64,000 nt of DNA from Euphorbia lathyris (GCF_963576675.1 NC_088912.1:96625895-96689894), one strand, 5' to 3'; shown: positions 31,101-42,190, counted from the first letter of the stretch. Numbers and translations are program-made. Notes: generated by a model from the letters alone, not told the origin.

Positions 31101-31916
31101 ACAAAGAAAAGGAAGTACTTGGTAGTCGCAGTTGACCACTTCAGCAAATGGGTAGAAGCGGAGGCAGTAACCGCTCAAACACCTGAACGAATGATCGAGT
31201 TCTTACGAGAGAACATTATCATGCGATTTGGAATCCCGCAAAAGCTTATAACTGACAACGGCACCCAGTTCAACTGTGTCAAGTTCAAAGCATACTGCGA
31301 AAGCATGGGGATCAAGAATCATTTTTCTTTCGTAAACCATCCCCAATCGAATGGTATGACAGAGGTTACCAACAGGGCCATGATTCAAGGGATCAAGAAG
31401 CGGCTAGGCGATAAAAAAACAGGTTGGGCGGATGAGATACCCCATATGTTATGGGCATACAGAACTTCTGTAAAAGCAGCAACTGGCGAAACACCTTTCT
31501 CGCTGGTTTATGGAGCCGAAGCAGTCCTACCTGTTGAAATCAAGTCGCCTACAGATCGAATAATTTATTATTGCGACACACAAAATCCTATCAACATTAG
31601 AGATGCATTGGATTCTGTTGAAGAACGAAGAGAAAAAGCTTACATGCAAATGGCAGTATACCGCAATAGGGTCAAGAAATATCATGACAGAAGGGTACGA
31701 AAAGTGATAATCAACGAGAATGACTTGGTCTTGAAAAAAGCGGATAAAATACAATCCAGAGATGGCAAAGGCAAATTAGGCATCAACTGGATCGGACCAT
31801 ACAGAGTATCCAAGAAGCTGGGACCATCAACTTTTGAAATAGAAGAAATGAGCGGAAAAAAGCTCCCGCGCACCTGGAATCTAGAAAATCTGCGCCTATA
31901 TAAACGGGCCGGGTAG
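28146..31916 (+). CDS. pol: Pol polyprotein of gypsy element D (PR-RT-RH-aRH-IN)
   Basis: Open in the gag frame directly after the gag TGA. The first ATG is at 28218, giving 1232 residues (numbering from there). Aspartic protease: DTGSS at about 18-22. Reverse transcriptase at about 240-430, with catalytic YVDD near 377. A first RNase H (LFLYVS..., about 525-640) appears to have lost its first catalytic Asp. A second RNase H at about 655-785 has the D-E-D-D set (FTDGALSTDGAG, NAVEYEAMICG, YSDSKLM, TKADELA). Integrase has an HHCC finger (about 880-925) and D-D-E residues in WGIDIVGPFP, LITDNGTQF and NGMTEVTNRA. A chromodomain is not seen. No internal stop or frameshift was found, so this copy may encode active enzymes if the gag stop is bypassed. 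Confidence 0.93.
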   Translation, partial: KSNTHRGDALNYSFARITEPHADALVITMAVEGWDVKWVLIDTGSSCNVITRTAFNKLGINDERVEHTFMDVTGFGGQSSQTSGQVVLEAEMGDKNLKWRGDLEFAIVDLPLAYNIILGRPFLSETESLISMKHLTLHLPTHQGRVIVEGDQLVSQQAYTLSLEPKPDEDDKVDEKLPAEALGETELFAISNDKNVRIAAGLPEETKKAITEVLIQCESAFAAPNEVLKGISPDIATHRLNVDKGATPVRQKKRGHAPERQKAIEKAVADLLKSDAIREVTYPEWLANVVLVKKPNGTYRMCVDFKDLNKACPKDMYPLPNIDILVDGTAGFEALSFTDVKSSYHQIPMEKADEIKTSFITHQATYCFKVMPFGLKNAGATYQRMMNKIFSDKSGENFSIYVDDMIIKSKKMQNHPKDIKEILEVLIKYGLKLNPEKCTFGARAGKFLGFIVSGKGVEANPEKVKAVMEMKTPRNIREVQRLNGRLVALGRFISCSARRCLPFYNAIKKSKSFEWTADCQEAFEGIKRLLCYPPLMTRPEDGEDLFLYVSVTSMAICTVMVREEEGQQYPVYYVSKVLKDAELRYSKLDKMALAVITTAARLKPYFQAHTIIVRTGIPMRKVLQKPDASGRLMEWSIRLREFDIRYEGRPALKGQVLADFVNEFTWDEDERPKAQKEEWSMFTDGALSTDGAGLGVVIKGPEVIRMYYAAKLTFETTNNAVEYEAMICGLKLLNELTPERVVIYSDSKLMINQITKNYLVKQEDLVKYHQVVGRLTQELTHKGVIWEMVHVPRGQNTKADELAKATASREPWNQKACNLEIRSAPAFEVDQIMVIEELEDDEDWRIPIRQYLEQGDFPDDKSLARKLIGQSARYSIRDGTLYRKSYTCPWLKCVSRNEGDYVLRELHEGMCGAHEASAALVRKVKLMGYYWPKVMEDSQKMVAECHSCQIHANEKHVPGAEQISIMTAWPFATWGIDIVGPFPETTKKRKYLVVAVDHFSKWVEAEAVTAQTPERMIEFLRENIIMRFGIPQKLITDNGTQFNCVKFKAYCESMGIKNHFSFVNHPQSNGMTEVTNRAMIQGIKKRLGDKKTGWADEIPHMLWAYRTSVKAATGETPFSLVYGAEAVLPVEIKSPTDRIIYYCDTQNPINIRDALDSVEERREKAYMQMAVYRNRVKKYHDRRVRKVIINENDLVLKKADKIQSRDGKGKLGINWIGPYRVSKKLGPSTFEIEEMSGKKLPRTWNLENLRLYKRAG

Positions 31917-32582
31917 TTCAGGGAAATGACGAGTACTCTTTTTCGTTTTATGAGTTTTTTCCCACTGGGTTTTCTGATAAAAGGTTTTAATGAGGCTTTG
32001 ATCCCACACATTTCATATACCAATGTAACAAAAAGTCTTTTCTTTTATCAATAAAGATATTCAATTGTTGCATACAGCGTCTGAGTACGGATCCTTTTTA
32101 GGACAACCACTTCAGTGTGTTATCTACAAACAAAAGACGGGTAAATCGCGCAAAAACCTTATGGTTAAACTTAAAAACACATAAATGTGTTGCCTATTAA
32201 GAAAGGCGGATGCATGATTACGCATCACTCGCAAAAACCTTATGGTTAAACTTAAAAACACATAAATGTGTTGCCTCTTAAAGAAAGGCGGATGCATGAT
32301 TACGCATCACTCGCAAAACCTTATGATTATATTATTTTCGAAAGAAAAATTATAAGATAAGGCATAAAATTAAGCGAATTAACGAGTACTCAAAAAATTG
32401 CAAAAAGGGTATGGCCACCCTAGCGGAAACGAAACTAAACTACGAGGAAATACAAATATGGAGTAAAACAAAGGGCAATAAGGAATAAAACAACAATCGC
32501 ACGTATAGGTAAAGCGGCAAGCAAAAGAAAATATATATATACGGGCAGTTTGTTACATACAACAGTCCAGATATAAATCAAA
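31917..32582 (+). other. Element D: non-coding region between pol and the antisense gene
   Basis: Contains a tandem repeat and AT-rich sequence. A TATATATATACG run lies near 32530-32542. No coding sequence. Confidence 0.7.
32150..32330 (+). repeat. Tandem repeat of 81-82 bp in the 3' region of element D
   Basis: Units start GCAAAAACCTTATG at 32150, 32231 and (partial) 32313. Each unit contains ACACATAAATGTGTTG and GCGGATGCATGATTACGCAT, both with short palindromic parts. Tandem repeats in this position are typical of Tat-group elements. Confidence 0.85.
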
Positions 32583-34686
32583 CTATGCTACAGCTTCCTC
32601 TCCTTCACCCCTATGGCCCTCCTCGCCTTCAGCGGCTCCCTCATCTCCTCCAGTGGGCGGATCTGCTTCAAGCGAATCCTCAACCCTCGAATCAGTAACC
32701 GCTTCAGAGGGCGGTACCTCTTGCTCAGGCTGAGAAAGGTCTTGTGGTGCCTCTTTTTCCGCGTTCTGAGTAGGGATCTCGCAGCTAATTGGAGAGTTCT
32801 GAAAACTCTGCCAATCTAAGAAGAGTACCTCATCCATATCAGCATCCTCGGCTTCCAGCTTGTCCCACTTCTCAGTTAGATCCTTTTCGGGGATGGGAAC
32901 CTTGGGGCGGCTAAGTACTCGATTTGGATGCCCATGCTCATAAGCGGCATGAATTCGCTCCCCATACCAATAGATGCGAGCACCATCTTCGGCTAGAATC
33001 TCCTCAGCTTTCTTCTTTTGCATCTCCAGAGCCTCCTTGGATGAATTTAGATCATCAAGGACCTTTTGCAGCTCGTCGGACTTAGCCTGGAGGGATCTGA
33101 GAGCTTCCTCCTTCTCGCTCATAACCTTCTGACAAGCGCCTTCAAGAGCCTTTACCTTCCCTTGGACATCATCATAAAGCGACTTCTGAGTCGCCAATTC
33201 AGTACCAAGGTTCTCCAACTCTTTGGCTCGTTCAGCATCCCTTTGGAGAGCGCCCTCCGCGAAATTGATAATCTGCATATAAGACGGCTCGTGAATAAAA
33301 AGGGCGAATAGAAACATGCGATTACTATGGACACAAGATCCTTGAAAGGGAATGACAAGCCTCTACCCCCAAAACAACAATATACCTCTATGGCACGCTT
33401 CTCAATCCCCTCCATTGCAGTAGGAAGCGGTACTTGTTCTCGCACACGGGAAGCAGAGGGGAGCCGCCCAAGGACATTGCATATGGAAGAGACAATGTCC
33501 TTACAAGAAAAGCTCACGGCCATACCAAAGGTCCTAGTCCACCACCCGCTGATGTCGGGAATCGGCTGCGAATGCATAAGGAGAAAGATCAGGAGAACAA
33601 CAGATAACTCATGAGGAAAAGTTAACAACATAAAAAAAGGGGGGGAATGGATTGAGATACCTCGTGAATTGGAGTACTGCTCTTCCTTCTCGCTAGGGCT
33701 TTCGCCTCCCGATCTGCAGCGAGTTGAGATAAAGGATCACCCCTGCAAAGGGTTAAAAGAAATCATCAACTTGGAAATAAAAAAATACCTTGAACAAAAA
33801 CGCGATAAGGGATATAGACAACGCGATCTTCCTCGCGGTAGGCAATCGCTACTCGGCTCCTTAGCATATGGAAGGCCTGATCATATGTCCATACGAAAGG
33901 AGGCGTACTCTTCAAGAACTTTATAATAGCGGATTCTTCCTCACTAGGGTAACCGAAGTTCAAACTCTTTACATTAGGCCGGCCCCAGCAGCGAAGGAAG
34001 TTTGGATTCCCTTCATTAAACTTGATAAAGAAGTAAGATCGGTCCTACTCGTGGATCTTGTTCAGCTTCTCGTCGAAACCATAGTAACCGCTCTAACGGA
34101 TGAAAGTGAAATACCCCGCCGAACTTTTGAAATGATGAAGCTTGGAGAAAATTTTGAGCGAGAAGGGAACCTCCAGACAATCCGCCAGAAATTTGTCCAG
34201 AGTTAAGTCGGCCCATCCGTTGGGATGCAATTGACCAGGTGCGATTCCGTAACCGCCAAGGACGGAGGCAATCTCATCTGCCAGCGGATACGTGAAACCG
34301 CAGATAATCTGGGCGACGAAAATGGTGAAATACCCCTTTGGGTAGTCGCCCGGTCCTCTATCCTCCCCGGGAATGAGGGCTTCGAGACCTTGAAGCCAAG
34401 AATACTGCTCCCGTAAGTCATCAATTGTCTCCTGACAAACTAGGCTTCCCGATCTGTCCTTCTTCGGTAGCAAACGAGGGGTTGGGACAGGTGGCGGAAT
34501 CAACTTTTTAGGGTCAAAACCTAAACCCTCATCGGATGTATTCGCTAGGTGGAGGAAGTCGGCGGGATGAGAATCAGACCCAGGAGAGCTGGTTGAAGCT
34601 TCATCAACCATCTCATCGACCTCATGAGATACCTCGCGGACGTAATTTTCGTCGAACGGTGCGAAGTCGAGGTCAGGGTTCGACAT
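32583..34686 (-). CDS. Antisense, probably spliced gene of element D ('putative gypsy type transposon' family)
   Basis: Reads opposite to pol. Exon 1 starts with ATG at 34686 (MSNPDLDFAPF) and contains FTYPLADEIASVLGGYGIAP and PGQLHPNGWADL, resembling the plant Transposase_28/'putative gypsy type transposon' domain. It continues in frame through two stop codons (about 34090-34092 and 34052-34054) to IPYRVFVQ. GT-AG introns are visible: donor CAAG/GTATTT (33788/33787) to acceptor TTTGCAG (exon 2 from 33742); GAG/GTATCT (33661/33660) to TTCGCAG (exon 3 from 33565); GAG/GTATAT (33386/33385) to ATATGCAG (exon 4 from 33272). Exons 2-4 join in phase; the exon 1-2 junction is off by one base. Exon 4 is a coiled coil plus an acidic Glu-rich tail ending EGEEAVA. 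Function is unknown. Such antisense ORFs occur in Tat elements (for example gene23 of Grande). Confidence 0.7.
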
Positions 34687-34941
34687 ATTGATGAAGAAAA
34701 ATGAACAGAAGTAAAGAGTCGAGCGAGGTACAAGTTGTGGAAAGGAAAACTTACATATGAAAGACTACACAGAGAAGAATGAACGCGAAGAGGTTGATGC
34801 CGGAAAAGAAACGACGATGCCGGAAAAGAAACGATGGACAAGGAAATTCACAATTTTTGAATTTTGAATATCCAGACAAAAACGAAGAGTCCCCTATAAA
34901 AAGACCCTAAAGGGCTCTTGCCAAACTAAGGGGGAGGCATG

Positions 34942-35417
34942 TGATGACCCGCGAAGCCAAACCGGGCCGAATTCATTACACGGGCCCAGCCCATACTTAG
35001 ACCCATGGTCTAGGATCGGATGGGACCCGAATAGAGCCCGAATAGAGGAAGCGGGTGAAGTAAGTAACTGCCCCGAATTCCTAAATGGAGCATCAAAACT
35101 CCCACTCAGAACAAACGATACCACGTTTGTTGCCACGAAAGCCACGAAAGGGACATGGCCTAAAAAGGAGTAACCGCCCTCGGAACGTGGCCTGGAAGGA
35201 GTAACCGCCCTCGGCGGTTACTTAAGAACACTTATAAAAAGCCATAAGGCCAAAGGGGAGAGGTACGATCACATTTTTCCCCGTAATGCTATTATTACCA
35301 ACCTTCATACAAAGAACTGACTAGATCGTCGGAGAGTTTTCCCGGAGATCCCGTCTCCGGTTCTGTTTTGCAGGTAACTCCGGCGAAGATCATCAAATCG
35401 GATTCAGCAAGTTATCA
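34942..35417 (+). repeat. 3' LTR of gypsy element D
   Basis: 476 bp. Relative to the 5' LTR it has a tandem 9-bp duplication (GCCACGAAA twice) and about six substitutions. TATA box at 35233-35240. It is followed by the GTATT target copy. Confidence 0.95.
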
Positions 35418-35422
35418 GTATT

Positions 35423-38400
35423 TTAGTGTTAATGTATACTGAGTATGTTTTACTTCTTAATTTTGTTTGTTCAATTTTATCGGCCAGATTGAGGAAATAG
35501 TACTTGACATAGATTAAGCAAAAAGATAAAGCAAAAACATATATGAAATATGCTATGCTAAGTTCTAAACATTGACTAGACTATATCTAGTTCTTCTTCT
35601 TCTGAGCTTGGTGGTCAGCTTGAGCTATTCCTTTACCTTTGTCTTTACTTCCTGCAAGCTGAGTTCCTTCTTGACTTGTCTCCCCCGTTTTGCCATCATC
35701 AGGTTTATAAATGAATGTGTCGATGCGAGCATGAGAGGAGAGGTGAGTTGAGTAACGCTGGAGCCTCTTAGTACTTTCTCGCAAGCCATCAATTATAGGA
35801 ACACTGTCATCTTGGACATGGCGAGGAACCCGAAAAGAGCTGCTAATCATGCTGAGCAGGCATTCATGAGATTTGCTAAGCCAGGTGAGCGAGCTGGTGA
35901 GCTGACCAAAAGATTGGTGGTACATCTTGAGCAAGGCAGAGTCATAAAACATGCGCTGGGCATTGTTGATGCGCATTGCCTTCATAATTGCTTGGGAAAA
36001 GCTCAAGAGTTGACTGTTGGAGACTGGATCAACATCCATTTGTGCTTTGTTGATGTTGAGTAAACTTACTGCTTCACTCAGTTGGTCAATTGTGCACTGG
36101 GAGGAGGAGGAGACTAATTCACGCGTACTGGTCAGTTCGGCAGTTAGCTTGGCAAAGCAGTCTTGCAACTCAGCAGAGGTAGCATACTCAGGATTGCCAG
36201 TTGCGCTTCATTTGGACAATTCTGCAGTTAACTTAGAAAAATGGCCTTGAAGCTCAGTAGAAGTTGCATACCTTGGATTAACTTCTGACGATTGTTGGAT
36301 TTGGCCTTCAAGTGAGTTCAGATGGTTACCATTGTGAGTACCAATTCATTCAGCTTTGCTATTTGGTCTTGGCTTGGTTGCTGAGTTTGAACAGTTGTTA
36401 TAATACTTACCAGATCCTTGAGTCCTCTGAGTTCATTGAGAAGCTGAGTGATGCCAGATAGGTGGGAGGACTCAGCATGAGATGATCTAGTACCATCAGC
36501 TTGAGAAGGGTTCAAATCTTGAAGCAAGGACTGAGCAGAGGCAATGATTCGTCTTCCTGACTCAGTAGCATTCAAGTATTGGAATTTGGCAGCATTTGTC
36601 TCAGAGGCTGGAATTGAGCTTGATGGTGGAGGAGTTTGCTCTTTGCCAGATTGATCACCTTGATTGGTGACTGGAATTTGATGCGGATTATCTTCAGGGG
36701 CTGAGTTGTCAACATGCTGAGTTGGAGGTGGAGTTTGGTTAGTCATGTTGACCTGCTCATCCTGAGTGGATGAAGTTGAAGCAGGATTTGTTCCATTTTG
36801 AGCAGTTTTTGGATTCTCCGGAGTCTTGGCTTGTTCCTCAATATGAGTAACAGAGGCTTGGTTTTGCACAAGATCCGTTGGAGGAGACTCAAGCTCAGCA
36901 TCATGAGAGAAATATTTGAACTGAATTTTGGATATTTCAGCATCAATATCTTGAGGAGGAGAGTCTGCAAGGAGATCAATAACTTGAGTTTTATGGGCCT
37001 TCTTCTTAAGTCGCTTGAACCTTTGTTCCTTGGGAGGAGAAGGGTCAGCATCAATGTTCTCCTCATCAGTATCAACTGCCTCTTCTACCATAGTTGGATG
37101 CTCATGTTGCTCAATATGATCCTCAACAGCAACATTTTCTTCTTCCTCAACTCTTTGCTCAACATCACCCCGAGGTTGCTCAACATCAGCATGTTCTTCC
37201 TGCTCAGTATGGACGTTTTCCTCAACATGAGTTTCTTTCTCAGCTTCCCTTTCTTTTTCAAGATTTGCTTTCTCAGCTCTTTGCTCAGTTTCTTTCTCAG
37301 TTTCCTTTTCTAGGCTAGTTCCATGACCTTTGGAGGATACAACCCAATCTAGGGGATCAGCTTCAACTGTCTTTAAGGTATTAACCTTCTTCCTTTTCAT
37401 CAAAGGGGATTCCGGAGTTCCCTCTTCTTCATCCTCAGGCTCTTCTGGCCTCTTTCTCTTCTCTGCCGACTCAGCTTTCTCCTTAGCCTTGTCAGCTTTA
37501 ACTTTTTCTTGAGACACTAGTCTCACTTTCTTTGGGACAGCATTGATGTCTTTGGAGCATGTGTCAATGGCCTTTCTCTTCTTCCTCTTCTTTTCCTTAG
37601 GTGACTCAGCAGGAGCCTCCACTTCTTTCTCAGTTTCCTTTTCAGGCTCAACTGCTAGCTCAGCTTCATCATTTTCCTCAGCATCTTCAACTTCTTCATA
37701 TCCTTTCAATGGTTGATTGTATAATAACCTAACCAGCAGAGCTGCTGTGATCTCATTTCCCAAGGTATCAGTTTCATTGATTGTCTCAATCTGTTTGTCC
37801 TCAATGATCTTAGTGATCAGAGAACCCAGCCTGAGCTTCTTTCCACTGCGTTGAAGAGCCCCAACCAGAAAGACGGGCATGTTAAGTGGAGTGTAGGTCA
37901 ACATGTGCCATATGAAGCACTGTTCAAAATTGGAGGCAGATGAGGCTGAGTTGAGTTTGGGGAAGATGAAGTTGGTCAGCATGTAGTGAGCCATCTTCTG
38001 TTCTTGTCCCATACAGGTGCTGGGTATTTTACCTTTATGATCTTTGGGTTTGCAGAACCCCTTGATCTTGTCAAGCTTCTCCTTTGGTACCTTCTCTTTT
38101 GTTGTCCTAAATTCTATTCCTTCGTCTGGTAAATCTAGCAAAGTAGCTAGATAGGCAGGGGTTATGGTGATTTTCTAACCTTTAACTGTAGTCTCCAAAT
38201 AGTCAGCATCTTCTTCATCAACAAACATGTTGGAATAGAACTCTCTGACCAGTCTAGGGTATGTTTTTCCGGTGAGTGAGAAGAGACCGGTCCATTTGTT
38301 CTTCTCGATCCAGTCACAGAACGGTTTCTCAGATGTGACGAATCCTGCAGAGAACCATCTGAATTTTAGAACCTCCAAATTGTTGACCTTCTTATGGACC

Positions 38401-38519
38401 TTGATCATGTTCCTTTCTACTGGCTTTGATGAACCGGCAGGGTCAGCTTGAGTGGGTTTGCCAGAGGTTTGACCAAGCTGAGTGGTGGCGTTAGGGATTT
38501 CATTTTGGCCGGAAGCCAT
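35423..38519 (-). pseudogene. Third ORF of SIRE-like element A, downstream of pol
   Basis: Starts at ATG 38519 (MASGQNEIPN). The N-terminal roughly 170 residues include KWTGLFSLTGKTYPRLVREF and ITPAYLATLLDLPDEG and resemble the 'putative plant transposon protein' domain (Transposase_32). The sister ORF in element C begins the same way. A single in-frame TAG lies at 38175-38177. The rest to 36318 is low-complexity: Glu/Lys-rich with basic nuclear-signal-like clusters (KEKKRKKRK), then Pro/Gln/Thr-rich. The C-terminus continues in another frame (from about 36330), with one more TGA near 36205-36207 and a repeated CFAKLTAEL/HFSKLTAEL heptad-like segment, down to 35587. No membrane segment or signal peptide was seen, so an envelope role is not supported. 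35423-35586 is non-coding. Confidence 0.75.
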
Positions 38520-39055
38520 TGTTACAGATGAAGGTTTTAGGTTTAGGGAGAGAGAAGAATTCGATTTCAGAAGATTTTAAGCGTAAAGGGTAATGAGTGG
38601 GGATCCTTCCACTACTTATAGAGTTTTGAGTCATTAATGAACTAGCCGTTTTCATCTTGGGACTTTAATCGACAAAGATTCTGCAATTTATGACAGGTTC
38701 GGCGTATGGGTATTCATTATTACTTGCGTTTTTCTAGGTATGATTTGTTACACGTGTCATTGTTTATCGGTGCAAGTGGGCTTTTACTCAGTTTGCCGGA
38801 ATATGAGTCGTTTATGATACTGAGTATTTCGTAGATTGATTTCCTATCTCTTAGTAACTCAACATACGTTAATCATACAGCATGTACATCTACTCAGCAT
38901 AAGGTGATTACTCAATATGTGTATCTACTCAACACAGAATATTTACTCAACATTTGTATCTACTCAGCATAGACTATTAAGCTCAATGTGTAGTAGTTAC
39001 TAGGTTGATATCAGTCAGCATGACAATCACTCAACATTTATTCAAATACTTAGAA
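38520..39055 (-). promoter_or_regulatory. Element A: spacer with putative internal promoter of the third ORF
   Basis: On minus, TATAAGTA (38613-38620) in the context CTCTATAAGTAGTGGAAG lies about 95 bp before the third ORF's ATG. Element C has the same context with TATAAATA at 63393-63400. The upstream part (38830-39040) is a loose array of TACTCAGCATA/TACTCAACA words spaced about 20-30 bp apart. Confidence 0.5.
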
Positions 39056-42000
39056 TTATTGAAGAGGATTAGACATACCGATAGCTTCCCTTAGTATGTT
39101 AAATTGCTCACGAGCCAAGGGCTTGGTGAAGATATCTGCAAGCTGTTCATTTATTGGCACATAGGTCAGTTTGATCTCACCCTTTAGTACGTGATCTCTG
39201 ATGAAGTGATGCCTTATGCTGACATGCTTCATCCTGCTGTGTTGAATAGGATTCTTGGATAGATCAATGGCACTTTTGTTGTCACATTTGATCTCTATTG
39301 TCTCAGTTCTTACTCCATAATCCTCAAGCTGTTGCTTTATCCATAGGACTTGAGCTACACAGCTTCCAGTAGTAATGTACTCAGCTTCAGTTGTAGACAG
39401 AGCAACTGATGACTGCTTCTTGCTGAACCAGGATACTAGACAGCTTCCAAGGAATTGGCATCCTCCTGAAGTACTCTTACGTTCTAGCTTATCCCGTCCA
39501 TAGTCAGCATCAGTGTATCCTATGAGTGTGAAGTCATTTGAGGCTGGATACCACAAACCTGCATCAACTGAGCTCTGCAAATATCTAAAAATTCTCTTTA
39601 CAGCAATTAAGTGAGATTCCCTTGGGTCAGCTTGATATCTTGCACAATAACATACTGAGTACTGTATATCAGGTCTACTGGCAGTGAGATAGAGTAAGGA
39701 GCCAATCATACCTCGATAAAGTTTACTATCTATTGACTTACTTTTCTCATCTTTGCATAGGACAGTATCAGTACCCATAGGGGTTGATATGGGCTTACAA
39801 TCTTCCATATCAAATTTCTTTAACATCTCCTTGGTGTACTTGGGCTGACTAATGAAGATGTCGTTCTTACCTTGCTTGATCTGAAGTCCAAAGAAGAAAC
39901 TAAGTTCTCCCATCATAGACATTTCGAACTCAGTCTGCATCTGTTTGCTAAACTCTTGACACAAAGATTTGTCAGTAGCACCAAATATTATGTCATCTAC
40001 ATAGATTTGTGCAAGTAGGGTATGTTTACCCTTTTTCTTAATGAACAAGGTTGTGTCAGCTTTTCCTCTGACATAATTCCTGGTCAGTAGGAAGTTGGTC
40101 AACCTTTCATACTAAGCTCTTGGAGCTTGCTTCAGGCCATATAAGGCCTTCTTGAGTTTATAAACATGGTTTGGAAATTTTGGATCTTCAAAACCGGGAG
40201 GTTGATTAACATATACCTCTTCGTTTATAAAACCATTAAGAAATGCACTTTTAACATCCATGTGATACAATTTAAAGTTCATGAAACTAGCATATGCACA
40301 CAATATACGTATAGCTTCTAACCTAGCAACTGGTGCAAAGGTTTCACCATAATCAATGCCCTCTTGCTGACTATAGCCTTGGGCTACAAGTCGAGCTTTG
40401 TTCCTGATTACATTTCCATGCTCATCTAGTTTGTTTCTAAAAACCCACTTAGTTCCTATGGATTTTTGATTCCTAGGTTTAGGTACTAGATCCCATACCT
40501 CATTTCTCGTGAATTGGTCAAGCTCTTCTTGCATAGCATTGATCCAATACTCATCATGCTCAGCATCAGCAAAGTTCTTTGGTTCATGAATTGATACGAA
40601 AGCAACGTTGCTAAGGAATTTCCTAAGCTGATCTCTAGTCATTACTTTGTTGTTGGCATCATCAAGGGTGGACTTTTCTGAATGTCCTCTAGGAATTTTT
40701 ATCTCCTTGGGTAATGTTGAGTTGTTTAGAACAGGTGTTTCTACAATCTCTGCAGGGACAAGTTGGTCAGCAAAGGTAATTTCAGTTTCGATTTTACCTT
40801 TGGTCAGTTCTTGTGCTGATGACTCAGCATGTCCATTCTGGTCAGCAGAAGCTGAGTTGGGTTCTTCCTCTGTGTGTTGAGTTGTTCTTCCTGCAGGTTC
40901 AGTTTCATCGAAATCTACATGGACTGACTCTTCTACTACCTGGGTCCTTTTATTATAAATTCTATATGATTTACTGTTTGTTGAGTATCCCAAAAAGATC
41001 GCTTTGTCAGCTTTGGCATCAAACTTTTCCAGATTATCCTTAGTGTTGAGTATAAAACATTTACACCCAAAGGCACGAAAGTATCCAATATTGGGCTTTC
41101 GTCCTTTCCAAAGTTCATAAGGGGTTTTCTTTAATATAGGTCTTACCAAGACCCTATTCAATATATAATATGCTGTATTGACAGCTTCTCCCCAAAAATA
41201 CTTTGGAAGCCTATTTTCACTTAGCATTGTCCTAGCAATTTCTACTATTGTCCTATTCTTCCTTTCAACAACTCCATTTTGTTGAGGAGTTCTAGGGGCA
41301 GAGAAATTGTGGTTAATACCATTAGTTTCACAGAATTCATCAAACATTTGGTTTTTGAATTCTCCACCATTATCACTTCTAATGTGAGCTACTCTTAGGT
41401 CTTTGTCATTTTCAAGCTTTTTGACTAATGAAGTAAACATCTTAAATGTTTCATCTTTGCTACTCAGCAAGATGACCCAAGTATACCTAGAGAAATCATC
41501 TACAATAACTAAGGAAAATTTCTTACCTCCCATCCTGAGTGGCTGGATAGGTCCGAAAAGATCCAAATGTAGTAATTCCAATGGTCTTTTGGTTGAGACA
41601 ACCTTTTTGCTATGAAATGACTTTTTGATTTGTTTACCTTGCTAACAAGCATTACAAAGTTGATCTTTTTCGTACTTTAATTTGGGTAATCCCTCAACTA
41701 ATTGTTTTCTAGCTAGTTTGGCAAGGAGGTCCATGCTGACATGCCCAAGTCTCCTATGCCATAGCCAGGAGTTGTCCTCTTTTGACACCAAGCATATACT
41801 TTTTGAAAATTCTTTTTCCAAACTCAACATGTAAACATTTTCTACACGAGGGGCTGTTAAAATCAAATCATTTGTTTTTCCCTCGAGTATTTGACACTTA
41901 GTATCATCAAATATAACCTTCCTTCCACTCTTGCAAAGCTGAGCTACGCTTAGAAGATTATATTTGAGACCTTTAACTAAGGAGACTGACTCAATTTTAG

Positions 42001-42184
42001 GGTTACCTCCGATAGTTTCTGAGCCAACTATCTTGCCCTTCTTGTTGTCTCCAAAGCTTACACTAGCTCCTCGTTTAAGCTCTAGTGTGATGAACTGAGT
42101 TTCATCACCTGTCATGTGTCTTGAGCATGCGCTGTCTATATACCAAAGTTTTGATTTCTCCACGCATGTCAAGCTGACCTGCAT
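39056..42184 (-). pseudogene. pol: Pol of SIRE-like copia element A (PR-IN-RT-RH)
   Basis: Frame from 42184 down. Protease-like WYIDSACSRHMTGD, then GAG-pre-integrase ([20 protein letters not shown]), a CAG-to-TAG stop at 41642-41644, then integrase with all three acidic residues in place ([24 protein letters not shown]). RT follows, with [20 protein letters not shown], a TGG-to-TAG stop at 40112-40114 in the KQAPRA-YE motif, and [10 protein letters not shown]. RNase H has YTDADYGRD, STTEAEYITTG, CDNKSAIDLSKNP and ADIFTKPL, ending at 39056. It is otherwise collinear with element C, so only two nonsense changes disable this pol. Order and sequence are those of the SIRE/Maximus copia lineage. 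Confidence 0.92.
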
Positions 42185-42190
42185 TTTAAA

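Larger units (their letters stand above)
25770..35417 (+). mobile_element. Tat-lineage Ty3-gypsy retrotransposon D, nearly intact
   Basis: Full-length element with LTRs 25770-26236 and 34942-35417, flanked by GTATT (25765-25769 and 35418-35422), inserted in element A. The order is LTR, PBS, gag, PR-RT-RNase H-second RNase H-integrase, non-coding tandem repeat, antisense gene, PPT (CTAAGGGGGAGGCATG), LTR. The second RNase H between RNase H and integrase and the antisense gene are hallmarks of the plant Tat group (Grande, Retand, Ogre relatives). The LTRs differ by about six substitutions and one 9-bp duplication (GCCACGAAA), so the insertion is relatively young. gag and pol are open except for the single stop between them. 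Confidence 0.95.

Noticed and set aside
35587..38519. Envelope gene interpretation of the third ORF of element A
   Set aside because: No signal peptide, transmembrane segment or glycoprotein-like features. The tail is charged and disordered with nuclear-signal-like clusters.
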